64,000 nt of DNA, taken from assembly GCA_009774245.1 (NCBI GenBank), contig VSNM01000014.1, forward strand, positions 27,416 through 91,415, written 5' to 3'. Of the stretch, positions 24,249-33,364 are shown piece after piece. The position numbers were made by a program, and so were the translations under genes. The stretch is from Lachnospiraceae bacterium. Its GTDB lineage: Bacteria; Bacillota; Clostridia; Lachnospirales; Lachnospiraceae. The notes beneath the pieces are model-generated. The model did not search any database and was not told where the DNA came from. It was given only the letters and a program-made list of their open reading frames with translations. Positions within the stretch are counted from its first letter, which is position 1; the number at the start of each line of letters is the position of its first letter.

Positions 24249-24509
24249 CTACCACTTGTCATAAGAGCATCTGTTGTCGCGTATCGCCGCGCGCAGCTCC
24301 ACGAAGCACCCGCACGCCCTGCACATACCTGCCTCGAGATAATCACACGCCTTACAGACAGACAGGCGCTCCTCATAGAGCGCCTGATCTGCCTTGATAT
24401 CCTCATCCAATCTCCGGATGTAGTCATATAGATTATCCATGTAGGCTTCCCTGTCCATCTCGCGCAGGAGACATTTTAAGCAACGTTTTCTGCCATCTCC
24501 CTGTTCCAC
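24249..24509 (-). CDS. DUF6171-like small cysteine-rich protein
   Basis: About 86 residues. CLKCLLREMD near the start, then VCKACDYLEAGMCRACGC and RAAIRDNRCSYDKW: seven cysteines arranged like two small zinc sites. I recognise the pattern as the Lachnospiraceae family DUF6171, whose function is unknown. I favour the GTG at 24509, 10 bases after AAAGGA; a TTG three codons earlier is possible. It starts 12-21 bases after the GH51 stop, so it may be co-transcribed with the arabinosidase genes, probably by position only. Confidence 0.68.
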   Translation of the reverse strand: MEQGDGRKRCLKCLLREMDREAYMDNLYDYIRRLDEDIKADQALYEERLSVCKACDYLEAGMCRACGCFVELRAAIRDNRCSYDKW

Positions 24510-24530
24510 TGTGTCCAAGTCCTTTCCCGA

Positions 24531-26036
24531 TCACTTTATCCTGAACTGCACTACGCTGCACGCGGGAATCGTAAAAGCGACTCCTCTGTCCGTTATCCTG
24601 AAATCCTGAAACTCCGCTTCCCGAACCTGGTCAGGCGCCTCAAAGGTGTTGTACGCATCCATCCTGCCGGTGACGATCGCCGCTGTCACCTCACTTGGGT
24701 GAAGCTCTGTAAACACGATCTCCATCTCCTCTCTGTCCGTGACGGAGAGATTGTTGAGCGTGACTGTAACCACGCCATCCCTGTCAACAGAAACCGACTC
24801 CTGGAGATTTGGAACCATATAGTCCGCATCCGTGCCGATCTTGCCTGCGCCGTCAATATAGCTCTCCACAAGCTCCGCATCCTGATGATACTTGTACATA
24901 TGAAATACATGATAGGTCGGTGTGAGCAGAATCTTAGGTCCGTCCGTCAGGATCACCGCCTGCAGGACATTGACAAGCTGCGCGATGTTTGCCATCCTTA
25001 CACGGTCACAGTGCTTGTTGAACACGTTGAGTGTAAGTCCCGCCACAAGCGCGTCGCGCATGGTATTCTGCTGATACAGGAATCCGGGATTCGTCCCCGG
25101 CTCGCAGGTAAACCATGTCCCCCACTCGTCACAGATCAGCCCGATCTTCTTCTCGGGATCATACTTGTCCATGATCGCGGTGTGCATCTTGATCAGATCT
25201 TCGATGTAGAGCGCCTTGTACAGTGTCTTGTACCACGTCTTCTCGTCAAACTCTGTGGCGCTGCCCTTCTTCTCCCAGCCTTCCGGATGCACATAATAAT
25301 GCATGGACAGTCCGTCCATAAAGCCATGCGCCCCTTCCGGCGCATTTTCATAGCAGGTCTTTAGCACTTCCTCTGTCCAGTAGGCGTCATCCACATTTGG
25401 ACCGCCGCAGACCTTGATAATCTTCTGGTCCTTGTTGTAGTTTCTCACAAAGGTCTGATATCTTCTGTATAAATTCGCGTAGTATCCCGGCGTCATGTTT
25501 CCGCCGCAGCCCCAGTTCTCATTGCCGACGCCAAAATAATCGACTTTCCACGCCTTCTCATGACCGTTTTTCTTTCTGAGCTCCGCCATGGGGGATACGC
25601 CGTCAAACGTCATGTACTCCACCCACTCCGACATCTCCTGCACTGTACCGCTGCCGACGTTGCCGTTGATGTACGTCTTGCAGCCAATCTGCCCGCACAG
25701 CTCAAAAAACTCATGTGTGCCAAAGCTGTTGTCCTCCGTCACACCGCCCCAGTTCGTGTTGATCATTTTCTTTCTGGACTCCTTCGGCCCGATGCCGTCC
25801 ATCCAGTGATATTCGTCCGCAAAGCAGCCGCCCGGCCAGCGCAGCACCGGAAGCTTCATCTCGCGCAGCGCCGCCACGACATCATTTCGCATTCCGTTCG
25901 TGTTGGGTATCTCAGAATCCTCTCCGACATAGATTCCCTCGTAGATGCAGCGTCCGAGATGCTCTGAGAAATTGCCGTAGATCTCCGCGTTGATGTGCCC
26001 TCTCTGATTCTTTTCGTTGATATAAAGCTTTGCCAT
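24531..26036 (-). CDS. abfA: GH51 alpha-L-arabinofuranosidase
   Basis: A 501-residue protein without signal peptide, so intracellular. Clan GH-A features: EIYGNFSEHLGRCIYEGIYV at the start, LRWPGGCFADEYHWMDGIG, the acid/base glutamate in FGVGNENWGCGG near residue 174 and the nucleophile glutamate in LICDEWGTW near 294. It removes arabinofuranosyl residues from imported arabino-oligosaccharides by a retaining mechanism. RBS TTTAGGAGG. It follows the GH43 gene by 27 bases, forming an arabinan/arabinoxylan-utilisation pair. Confidence 0.94.
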   Translation of the reverse strand: MAKLYINEKNQRGHINAEIYGNFSEHLGRCIYEGIYVGEDSEIPNTNGMRNDVVAALREMKLPVLRWPGGCFADEYHWMDGIGPKESRKKMINTNWGGVTEDNSFGTHEFFELCGQIGCKTYINGNVGSGTVQEMSEWVEYMTFDGVSPMAELRKKNGHEKAWKVDYFGVGNENWGCGGNMTPGYYANLYRRYQTFVRNYNKDQKIIKVCGGPNVDDAYWTEEVLKTCYENAPEGAHGFMDGLSMHYYVHPEGWEKKGSATEFDEKTWYKTLYKALYIEDLIKMHTAIMDKYDPEKKIGLICDEWGTWFTCEPGTNPGFLYQQNTMRDALVAGLTLNVFNKHCDRVRMANIAQLVNVLQAVILTDGPKILLTPTYHVFHMYKYHQDAELVESYIDGAGKIGTDADYMVPNLQESVSVDRDGVVTVTLNNLSVTDREEMEIVFTELHPSEVTAAIVTGRMDAYNTFEAPDQVREAEFQDFRITDRGVAFTIPACSVVQFRIK

Positions 26037-26063
26037 TTTAATAAAAGCCTCCTAAAAAATTTT

Positions 26064-27026
26064 TTATTGTTTTGTATAACGAAAAACCGGTCTGCCGTTT
26101 TCCCACCTAATCTTCATGAGCATGGTATGCCTGTTTGGATTGTAGAGCGGATCGCCCTCGATGACGCGCTCCTTGCGGGCATGGTATACGAGGATATCAT
26201 TCCCTTCCTCATCCACAGTAAAGGAATTGTGTCCCGGTCCGTACACTTCTATAGAAGGATCGGAGGCCAGCACCGGATAGCGCTCCTTTCTCCAGGACAG
26301 CGGATCGAGCAGATCCGCACCGCTGTCCGCCGTGAGCATTCCCATACAGTACGCGGCGCCTGTTTCGCTCGCGGAGTAAGTCAGAAAAATTTTTCCATCT
26401 CTTTTGAGCACGGCCGGTCCCTCATTCACCCAGAATCCGACTCTCTCCCAGTCATAGTCGGGTGTGGTCAGAAGCACCTGAACCGTCTTTAGTTTGTCCG
26501 GCCGCTCCATCTCAGCGATATACAGATTGGAGATCTGCTTCCCGACGCCGACTTTCTCCGCCCACACATAGTAGCGTTTCCCGTCGTCCTCAAACACAGT
26601 GGCATCGAGCGAAAAGGCCCGGAAAGAGAACGCATCGTCATCCGCGCACTGCATCATCCCCAGCTCCTTCCACGCCCCGGTCATCGGATCTGCGTCCGCG
26701 CACTCCAGCACATAGGGACGGATTTTCCAGATATCATCCCTCTCCCCGCCGGCAAAATAGATATACCATTTCCCATCCAGATAATGAAGCTCCGGTGCCC
26801 AGATATGTTCACTCATAATGCCAGACTCATGCTTCTGCCAGATCGTCACCTCCTCAGCGTCCGCGATTCCCGCCAGCGTGTCCGCACACCGCAGGATAAT
26901 CCTGTCATACGCCGGCACAGAAGCCGTGAAATAGTACCTGCCGTCGTTCTGTCTGCATATAAATGGATCAGCCCTCTGCAATATCCATGGCTCATTGTAT
27001 TTCAACTGTGTATCCACGTCCTGCAT
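26064..27026 (-). CDS. GH43-family glycoside hydrolase (arabinofuranosidase/xylosidase type)
   Basis: A 320-residue five-bladed propeller protein without signal peptide. RADPFICRQNDGRYYFTASV carries the base aspartate, FSLDATVFEDDGKRYYVWAE the pKa-modulating aspartate, and WVNEGPAVLKRDGKIFLTYS the acid glutamate. GHNSFTVDEEGNDILVYHAR is also typical. The inverting family acts on arabinan, arabinoxylan or xylo-oligosaccharides; subfamily cannot be fixed by eye. AGGAGG lies almost on top of the ATG, so the true start may be the GTG at 27017. First gene of the operon. Confidence 0.85.
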   Translation of the reverse strand: MQDVDTQLKYNEPWILQRADPFICRQNDGRYYFTASVPAYDRIILRCADTLAGIADAEEVTIWQKHESGIMSEHIWAPELHYLDGKWYIYFAGGERDDIWKIRPYVLECADADPMTGAWKELGMMQCADDDAFSFRAFSLDATVFEDDGKRYYVWAEKVGVGKQISNLYIAEMERPDKLKTVQVLLTTPDYDWERVGFWVNEGPAVLKRDGKIFLTYSASETGAAYCMGMLTADSGADLLDPLSWRKERYPVLASDPSIEVYGPGHNSFTVDEEGNDILVYHARKERVIEGDPLYNPNRHTMLMKIRWENGRPVFRYTKQ

Positions 27027-27069
27027 TCCTCCTGTTCTGCCATTGCAGCATAATTTTTCTAATATCAGA

Positions 27070-27100
27070 CTGTTTTTTACTTTTGCAAATAATAAAACAG
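27070..27100 (-). promoter_or_regulatory. Candidate operator before the arabinosidase operon
   Basis: A 31-bp imperfect palindrome, CTGTTTTTTA at one end and TAATAAAACAG at the other, just downstream of the predicted -10 box. A LacI-, GntR- or AraR-type repressor could bind; none is encoded nearby. Confidence 0.4.
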
Positions 27101-27115
27101 TTTAATTATATCTAA

Positions 27116-27143
27116 ATTATAAAGGATTTTGCATTTTTTGCAA
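27116..27143 (-). promoter_or_regulatory. Predicted promoter of the GH43-GH51 operon
   Basis: On the minus strand TTGCAA and TATAAT are separated by 16 bases, about 90 bases before the GH43 start. Confidence 0.55.
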
Positions 27144-27210
27144 TACATTTTTTTCGAATAAATCCTTTTCGTTATATTATCCATTTTTGCAGACTAAACT
27201 TATTCAATTT

Positions 27211-27954
27211 TCACAATAACTCGTTCTCCCAGCAATAATAACTAAAATATCTCTCCCGCAAGGGCTGATAGGAACCTCTTGGAAGGTAGATCTTCTTCCC
27301 GTTGTCCATCCCCACTTCCTGCGCGTCAAGGCTGTCCACATGCTCGAGATTCACAATGTAGGATACCCCCACCCGCGCAAATTCCCGATAATCTGCGAGC
27401 AGCTCATAGATCTCAGCCATCGTCCTGCGAAGTCCATACCGTGTGCCGTCGGACAGATACAGATATTGTGTCTTTCCCTGCGCCTCGCAGCACACGATAT
27501 CGTTTACCGTCACGCGCTGTACCATTCCATCGATGCGCAGCAGCAGATATTTCCTGCGCGCCTCCTCCATTTCCCTTAGCAGCTTATCCAGCACGGCAGA
27601 CAACACGTCCTCCGAGATCGGTTTGATCAGATACTGTGATGCCTCCACGCCAAAAGCGTCGAGCGCATGCTCCCTCGATCTGGTGAGAAAAATAATCCTC
27701 CCCCTGCTGCCCATGCCGCGCAGCTCATGAGCAGCCTCAATTCCCAGCTTTTCCGGCATATAAATATCCATCAAGATCAGATCCGGTACATAGGAACCCG
27801 CCCTGACCTGTCCCAGCATTTCATCTGCACTCTCAAAGCATTTGAGCGCAAACTCTGCCCCGGCATGCCTCTCCTCATAATTTTTCAGCATCTGTTCTGT
27901 CTGATGTAATTCTGTTGTCTCATCATCACAGAGTGCTATCTGATACATCGACAT
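27211..27954 (-). CDS. LytTR-family response regulator
   Basis: A 247-residue protein. Receiver domain at 1-~125 with acidic pocket ALCDDE, phospho-acceptor aspartate in LILMDIYMPEKLG near residue 62 and the lysine in YLIKPISEDV. LytTR DNA-binding domain at ~145-245 (YLLLRIDGMVQRVTVNDIVC, then EFARVGVSYIVNLEHVDSL, LPRGSYQPLRERYF). I start at 27954 because AAGAGAGGGA lies in front. The usual histidine kinase is not adjacent, so the partner is elsewhere. Proteins of this group often control peptide signalling, cell wall or transport genes. Confidence 0.88.
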   Translation of the reverse strand: MSMYQIALCDDETTELHQTEQMLKNYEERHAGAEFALKCFESADEMLGQVRAGSYVPDLILMDIYMPEKLGIEAAHELRGMGSRGRIIFLTRSREHALDAFGVEASQYLIKPISEDVLSAVLDKLLREMEEARRKYLLLRIDGMVQRVTVNDIVCCEAQGKTQYLYLSDGTRYGLRRTMAEIYELLADYREFARVGVSYIVNLEHVDSLDAQEVGMDNGKKIYLPRGSYQPLRERYFSYYCWENELL

Positions 27955-28185
27955 TCCCTCTCTTCCCTTCTGATAAGATTCATTTGAACGCCCCTGCGTA
28001 TAAAACAAATTTTGCCAGAGCTTCATTCGGGGAAATGAGTACTCTGGCAACTTATAGGAGTAATATGAATTGCCGCCGCAATTCATATTTATTATACGTT
28101 ATTTTTTGTCGAAAAAAATACTTTCGGCACGAATCGCACTTTTTCAGGCATGAAGCGCATCTAAATAATATCATACACCAGATGT

Positions 28186-28785
28186 CTACCGCCGCATCCG
28201 CCTCCTGTCGATATAGTCCGACAACAGTGCGACAGTCTCATCAATTCCCAGCCGGCTGCTGTTTATAGAAATATCATAATTCCTGGAGTCGCCCCATTTG
28301 CCGTCACAGTGTCCATTGTGATAGCGCCTGCGCTTCATGTCCTTCTCACGAATTTTCCGCACAGCCTGCTCCTCCGACAGCTGATACAGCCTCATGATGC
28401 GCTCGATCTTCCTGTCCATATCGCCGAGCACAAAGATCGAGATCAGGCTGTCATATTCCTTTAAGATCGTCTCGCTGCACCGCCCTACAACGACAAAGGA
28501 CTCCCCCGATGCTGCCCTGCTCTTTAGGTAATCAAACTGGAGCAGATACAGATTCTCCTCCGGTGAGCTGCTGTAACCGCGCACGGTTCTCGACGCAAGC
28601 CTGCTTCTGTGCTTCTCGTCCAATCCTCTCAGGTGCTGCATATCCAGATTCTTCTCCGCCGCGATCTCATCCAGCAGATTGTGATCATACATCTGGATTC
28701 CATAATGTTTTGAGAGCTGATCCGCGATTTCGTGGCCTCCGCTGCCGTATTCTCTTCCCACGGAGATAATTAATTGTCCTTCCAT
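28186..28785 (-). CDS. Cytidylate-kinase-like family protein
   Basis: A 199-residue protein. P-loop-like start LIISVGREYGSGGHEIADQL, then MYDHNLLDEIAAE, FVVVGRCSETILKEYDSLIS, and a lid-like segment RKIREKDMKRRRYHNGHCDG, as in the Cmk-like AAA family of Firmicutes, which is distinct from housekeeping Cmk. The substrate is unproven. I start at 28785, eight bases after GGGAGG. It follows the permease gene by 16 bases and is probably its operon partner. Confidence 0.78.
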   Translation of the reverse strand: MEGQLIISVGREYGSGGHEIADQLSKHYGIQMYDHNLLDEIAAEKNLDMQHLRGLDEKHRSRLASRTVRGYSSSPEENLYLLQFDYLKSRAASGESFVVVGRCSETILKEYDSLISIFVLGDMDRKIERIMRLYQLSEEQAVRKIREKDMKRRRYHNGHCDGKWGDSRNYDISINSSRLGIDETVALLSDYIDRRRMRR

Positions 28786-28801
28786 CAGACTCGCCTCCCT
28801 T

Positions 28802-30157
28802 TTATAAGTACCTGACATAAATGATGAGCATGGATATCAACACGACCATGACCGTAGCCGGCATCATTTTCTTACAGTACTGTCCCCACTTGATCACGTA
28901 TCCTTCCCGCGCCGCCGTCGCAATCCCGACAACATTCGCGGACGCGCCGATTGGTGTGGCGCTCCCTCCGATATCTGTTCCCATCGCCAAAGTCCACGCC
29001 AGCGTGGACAAATCCACGCCACAGGTAGCAGACAGGCTCCTGATGATCGGTATCATCGTCGTCGCAAACGGAATATTGTCGACAAAAGCACTCGCGATCG
29101 CCGACAGCCATATGATGATCGCTACCATGACCATGACATTGCCGCCGCTGAGCCTGCCGATCAATGCCGCCATGATCTCCAGGATTCCCGTCTGCTCCAG
29201 ACCGCCGATCACGACAAACAGGCCGATAAAAAACAGCAGTGTCTTGTAATCCACCTTCTTCAACAGTGCGGCCGCATACTTCCATGACGTCGCCAGCGTC
29301 GCAGCCGCAACGGCCGTTCCGATCGCAGATACCGTAAGTCCTGTCTGCGCGTGCGTGACGAGCAGGATGATCGCAGCCGCAAAAATAACACTGCTGACAA
29401 CAAAGCCCTTTTTGTCCGTTATCGTTGACTCCGGATTTGGCAGGCTGCTGTAATCAATCGACGTCGCCATGCCTTTTTTCAATTCTTTGCCAAAAACCAG
29501 ATAGAAATAGATCAGCACCGCGATCAGCGAAATACCGGCGATCAGACCTGTGTTTGTGACAAAATCCGTGAACGAATAACCGAGCGATGTACCAATGATA
29601 ATATTGGGCGGATCACCGCACATGGTAGCCGAACCGCCCAGATTGGCGCAGAAAATCTCAGACAGAATCATCGGAACCGGATTGAACTTCAACAGCTGTG
29701 ACAGCTCGATCGTGACGGCTGCCAGAAACAGGATGACCGTGATGCTGTCAATGAACATCGCAAGCACAGTCGACAGGACCATAAACGTGAGAAACAGCGG
29801 AATCACCTGATACCTGACAAGTCTGGCGATGCGCATACACAGCCACCGGAAAAATCCCACTCTCGCCATGCCCTCCACCATCACCATCATGCCAAAGATA
29901 AACACGATCGTCTCCCAGTTGATTCCGGCGCTGCTCTCGCCCGACTCTCCTGCCATATACCAGAAGCTTATCGTAAAAAAGCTCTTCAAATTGATCGTGT
30001 CGATCACTGCCGTCATACTGTGCATTCCCACGCCAAATACAAAAATGATCGTCAACAGTGCGCACACCAGCGAGACAACGTGCCGCTCCACAATCTCAGT
30101 CACGATAAAAACAAACATTGCAATAAAAATGATTACCGCAAATACCTGCGCTAACAT
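28802..30157 (-). CDS. ArsB/NhaD-type (SLC13-like) membrane permease
   Basis: A 451-residue protein with about 11 hydrophobic segments in two similar halves. Ion transporter superfamily motifs: WETIVFIFGMMVMVEGMARV, LGGSATMCGDPPNIIIGTSL in the first half and SAFVDNIPFATTMIPIIRSL with TDIGGSATPIGASANVVGIA in the second. The family includes Na+/H+ antiporters, arsenite pumps and dicarboxylate carriers; the substrate cannot be told from sequence. First gene of a two-gene unit with the cytidylate-kinase-like gene. Confidence 0.85.
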   Translation of the reverse strand: MLAQVFAVIIFIAMFVFIVTEIVERHVVSLVCALLTIIFVFGVGMHSMTAVIDTINLKSFFTISFWYMAGESGESSAGINWETIVFIFGMMVMVEGMARVGFFRWLCMRIARLVRYQVIPLFLTFMVLSTVLAMFIDSITVILFLAAVTIELSQLLKFNPVPMILSEIFCANLGGSATMCGDPPNIIIGTSLGYSFTDFVTNTGLIAGISLIAVLIYFYLVFGKELKKGMATSIDYSSLPNPESTITDKKGFVVSSVIFAAAIILLVTHAQTGLTVSAIGTAVAAATLATSWKYAAALLKKVDYKTLLFFIGLFVVIGGLEQTGILEIMAALIGRLSGGNVMVMVAIIIWLSAIASAFVDNIPFATTMIPIIRSLSATCGVDLSTLAWTLAMGTDIGGSATPIGASANVVGIATAAREGYVIKWGQYCKKMMPATVMVVLISMLIIYVRYL

Positions 30158-30202
30158 ATCAATCCCTTCTTTCTAACACTATATAGTATGCCAATCCTAG
30201 TG

Positions 30203-30583
30203 TTAGTTTCGCTTTTTTCCATCCGCACGGTGCATATAGTCGACAACCGGACGGTCCAAAGCCCCCGCAAGAGCCCGTACCGCTTCCGGACATCCAAAAG
30301 CGTTTCCTGTAAAAAGGGTTATATGGTTAGAACACAATAAGCCCAGCAGCGTGTCCAGTTTACCTGACTGCTGTACCTCTTTGCCGCAAGCACCGATCGT
30401 CTCTGTCACACATCCGGCAGTCTGATTGATCTGTGTCCGGAACTGTTCGGAACAGATCGCCAAATCCCCCATACCGCTGTGCAGAAAGAATTGCCTCTGC
30501 GCAGCTGCATTGAGATACATCCCGGCCAGAAACAATGCCGCCGCCAATATGAGGCTGATCGCCCTCTCTTTTCTCTTATGCAC
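30203..30583 (-). CDS. Hypothetical membrane-anchored protein
   Basis: A 126-residue protein. I place the start at the GTG at 30583, because GAAGAAGGA sits six bases before it. A basic start and one hydrophobic segment (AISLILAAALFLAGMYLNAA) anchor it, leaving ~95 residues outside with four cysteines (CSEQ, GCVTETIGACGKE, FGCPEAV). I do not recognise the family. It is located 45 bases downstream of nothing else on its strand and just upstream of the permease operon. Confidence 0.55.
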   Translation of the reverse strand: MHKRKERAISLILAAALFLAGMYLNAAAQRQFFLHSGMGDLAICSEQFRTQINQTAGCVTETIGACGKEVQQSGKLDTLLGLLCSNHITLFTGNAFGCPEAVRALAGALDRPVVDYMHRADGKKRN

Positions 30584-30686
30584 TATAATTCCTTCTTCCA
30601 ATTGTAAACCGGTGTCATTATAGCACACTTTTATTTGCAGGGAAAGAGGTTTTCTAAATATTCCTCCATGCTGTACTTTTTAACCT

Positions 30687-30779
30687 GAATTTGGCATAAA
30701 TATCACGCAAAGTGGTGAATACGACGCTATGGCGTCGTTATGCAGATGGTAGGAATGATTTTTCAAACACGCTCTAGAG
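30687..30779. repeat. MITE-like repeat, CTAGAGCGTGT family, half copy
   Basis: About 93 bases running from GAATTTGGCATAAATATCAC to the terminal ACACGCTCTAG. The two ends match the element at 47789-47969 in inverted orientation, including GCAAAGTGG and GGAATGATTTT. An internal hairpin ACGACGC/GCGTCGT occurs at 30721-30738. Its CTAG end supplies the stop codon of the gene at 30774-31610. Confidence 0.75.
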
Positions 30780-31610
30780 AACGAAAACTTTGTTCAATTC
30801 TCCATATTGGTTTGCTGTATAAATCCTTGTTGCTATATTCTTCGTTTCATAACATAAGTATTCAAGCATACCTGCATTATCTTCATAGAATTGTCTTATC
30901 ATTTCCTCAATCAATTTTTTCACGATATTCTCTATATCGATAATTGATTTCCCCTCAAATACTTTTGATAATTGAAGATATTCTTCATGCAGGAAATAAG
31001 CGTCATAGAACGGTTTTTTGACTGCTATATGACCGACTGTATTCATCAGCACAATACCGCATATGTTTTCTACCATATCCCGATATTCAGAATTGTAATT
31101 CGCTAAAACGGATATGACATAGTTTCTGTCAAACAGACTTAAAAATGACTGCTCAATCTGAATGGCTTGAATATATTTATAAACTGCGTCTGCCCCTGTC
31201 AGAGAATAGTAATCTATAAGTAATGGATAATCCAAAGTCAGAATAGTATCTTGTGGACAAAATTTTATGTCATACCATTTCAAGAATTGCGGTATGCCTT
31301 TTTGCACTGTATCATACAGACACTTAACTCCAAAATCATCAAACTGACAGGAAACAGCATTAAAAATTTCTTTAATACCGTTTACTTTTTCCAATATAAG
31401 ATTTGCGCCTATATGATATTGCTCTTTTACAGATACATTATTATCTACAAGACTGTTTGCACATGAACGGCTGTATTCATCTAAACAATACAAAACAGCT
31501 TCCATAAGCGTCTGCGCTTTTTCATAGGTGATTGATGTGCTTTCAGAACCAGCATATTTTTGTGCCAGTTCGGAAACGATAGGGAGAAGTTCCTCCATAT
31601 TATAGTCCAT
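30774..31610 (-). CDS. DUF6179-like protein of unknown function
   Basis: A 278-residue cytoplasmic, mostly helical protein (MEELLPIVSELAQKYAGSES at the start, SCANSLVDNNVSVKEQYHIG later). I believe this is the Lachnospiraceae family DUF6179, usually found directly after a DUF6323-like gene, but this is from memory. The AGGAGG RBS sits 8 bases before the ATG. Its last codons and TAG stop lie inside the end of a dispersed repeat (CTCTAG), so the C-terminus may have been altered by insertion. Lower G+C than its neighbours suggests separate acquisition. Confidence 0.6.
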   Translation of the reverse strand: MDYNMEELLPIVSELAQKYAGSESTSITYEKAQTLMEAVLYCLDEYSRSCANSLVDNNVSVKEQYHIGANLILEKVNGIKEIFNAVSCQFDDFGVKCLYDTVQKGIPQFLKWYDIKFCPQDTILTLDYPLLIDYYSLTGADAVYKYIQAIQIEQSFLSLFDRNYVISVLANYNSEYRDMVENICGIVLMNTVGHIAVKKPFYDAYFLHEEYLQLSKVFEGKSIIDIENIVKKLIEEMIRQFYEDNAGMLEYLCYETKNIATRIYTANQYGELNKVFVL

Positions 31611-31622
31611 ATCGATTACCTC

Positions 31623-32153
31623 CTAACAAAGCTCTCTTAATGTTTCTAAATACAGTTCCTTATCCCACCTTTGTACAATATCAAATTTTTCAAATTCCCC
31701 ATACCCTTGCGTTTCCTGATAACCTCTATATCCTGCCCTGACCGCCTGTGCAAAAATATCTAAACAGGTTTCTGCAAGATAATCTAAATCCCCATAACAT
31801 ACAGTTTCAAATTGTTCTCTCATAAAATGAATCAGTTCATCATCTGTAATCTCGTCCTGCATTTCATTCTTATACAGATAAAATATTTCCTGTAACCGTA
31901 TCAATGTTTCGACATAATTATTTTGTGATAAAAAGGAAGAATCACAAAATTCATAAATAATTTTAGGCAGAATACTCGGCCCGAACTCAACCCTCCGTTC
32001 TGCTTTTAATGTGCTTTTCTTTTCCGTAAGTAAAAGTTCAATATCTTTTTCTGATAATACAAGTCCAAAATTTTCTGTATACTGATTTGTTTCCTGCACC
32101 TGTTTAAGCCATGTCTGACTGTTCAAGAGTTCCAACAAATTTTGACCGTCCAT
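31623..32153 (-). CDS. DUF6323-like protein of unknown function
   Basis: A 176-residue soluble protein: QNLLELLNSQTWLKQVQETN, FGLVLSEKDIELLLTEKKST, VEFGPSILPKIIYEFCDSSF, IRLQEIFYLYKNEMQDEITD. I recognise it as DUF6323-like. I start at the ATG at 32153, nine bases after AGGAGG; one two codons upstream is too close. It precedes the DUF6179-like gene by 12 bases; the two form an AT-rich two-gene unit whose task is unknown. Confidence 0.6.
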   Translation of the reverse strand: MDGQNLLELLNSQTWLKQVQETNQYTENFGLVLSEKDIELLLTEKKSTLKAERRVEFGPSILPKIIYEFCDSSFLSQNNYVETLIRLQEIFYLYKNEMQDEITDDELIHFMREQFETVCYGDLDYLAETCLDIFAQAVRAGYRGYQETQGYGEFEKFDIVQRWDKELYLETLRELC

Positions 32154-32364
32154 ACACACATTCCTCCTTTAGAATATGTAGTATACTCCCAGACAGTGAA
32201 CCGTACAAGTCTTGAATTTTGGCCTTTTTTGTGGTATAATAGTAATATAAGGAAGTGGTGTGAACGTTCAATCATCATCTGCCTTGCTATAGTATATTGT
32301 CACTGTTCCACATGTTTTCTAACCGCCGCTCCCGTGCTGCCCCGGCACGATTTTATACAGCGCG

Positions 32365-32594
32365 TCAAACTGCTCTAACACGCCCTTCAGTTTTCGGTTT
32401 TAATATGTCATTTATCGTGATGTCATATAATTTAGAAATTTCCAATAAAACATCTAAATCGGGAATCGTTGCTCCTGTCTCCCATTTTGACACTGCCTGC
32501 CTTGATAGCTCTAATTTTTTGCCAAATCATCTTATGTGTAGTGGCTGCTTTTACGCAAAAATTGTAAATATATTGATATCATCTTCGTATTCAT
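32365..32594 (-). pseudogene. Broken XRE-family regulator
   Basis: The minus strand carries a good RBS (AAGGAG), an ATG at 32594 and an HTH sequence: YLQFLRKSSHYT, then DDLAKKLELSRQAVSKWETG and IPDLDVLLEISKLYDITIND. Between the parts a TAA stands where a glutamine CAA is expected (SHYT-stop-DDLA), and one A is missing in the following run of A residues, shifting the frame. At about 70 residues the original would have been a complete small XRE protein. Confidence 0.75.
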
Positions 32595-32629
32595 AAAAAT
32601 CACGCTCCTTATAGACATTATAAAATATG

Positions 32630-33006
32630 TAGCAATAAGAATAAAGAATTTGGCAAGCGCCCAAAAGCAAATACTATCCCCAAACATCAGTCCGCTGGTA
32701 TCGTCCACATCCAATTGCAGAAGCAGCATGGATTCCGCACTATCCATAAAATATACAGGAGCGTCTTGGACAAAATACGGATAACCTCCGACACGGCTTT
32801 CACTGGCGCTGCAGAGCTGATAAAGGGCGTCTTGTTCCTCTTTCGATACATTCACAAATTGATCCTGAAATTCCGGACATTCTGTTCCTATGAATACATC
32901 TTCCTGAATAAACGTTATCTTACAGTCATTGCTAAAAGGCAGATTTTCCCCATAATCATCACTATATGGATTTTCATTGACAAGTACTGTTTCATGCGCA
33001 GGTCAG
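32630..33006 (-). pseudogene. DUF1963 (YwqG-like) remnant
   Basis: An open frame without start codon at its beginning (in-frame TGA before PAHETVLVNE). It has LPFSNDCKITFIQEDVFIGT, then GGYPYFVQDAPVY, LLLQLDVDD and LMFGDS, the order of YwqG/DUF1963 proteins. The N-terminal half is missing, and after LAKFFI the sequence leaves the family and runs into the XRE remnant. Confidence 0.6.
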
Positions 33007-33007
33007 A

Positions 33008-33364
33008 TCAATCCATTTGCCGCCGTATCAAAATACCTTTCATGAACTGTGACTCGTTATGTTTTTCATATATGACCGCTTTCTCGTCTTCTGTACAGCC
33101 AATCAATATCTTGATCTCGGAATCCCTCTTTAACAGATCAACGGTGCATATAATCGCGTCAATCGTTCTCTCACCGCTTCCAAGCCATAGGTCTATGCCC
33201 GCTCCGTCCATGGAAGCGGTGTCTTTCAGATATCCATAATCAACCAGATAGATATTATCAGGATATTTCGGGTGCGCTGTCCCTCTCGGTCTGTCTATTA
33301 TGATCTCAGAGTGCGCTACCAGTTCGTCCAGCGCGTTCCAGAACTCATTGTTATAACTATTCAT
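33008..33364 (-). CDS. Small inorganic-pyrophosphatase-like protein
   Basis: A 118-residue protein. IIIDRPRGTAHPKYPDNIYL, then VDYGYLKDTASMDGAGIDLW resembles the core of soluble family-I pyrophosphatases (YPVDYGF, DGDPLD), but it is shorter than the ~175 residues of true enzymes and has GAGID where the enzyme has GDPLD. Short proteins of this type are common in Clostridia and are annotated as pyrophosphatase; activity is uncertain. RBS GCGGAGG precedes the ATG. Confidence 0.65.
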   Translation of the reverse strand: MNSYNNEFWNALDELVAHSEIIIDRPRGTAHPKYPDNIYLVDYGYLKDTASMDGAGIDLWLGSGERTIDAIICTVDLLKRDSEIKILIGCTEDEKAVIYEKHNESQFMKGILIRRQMD

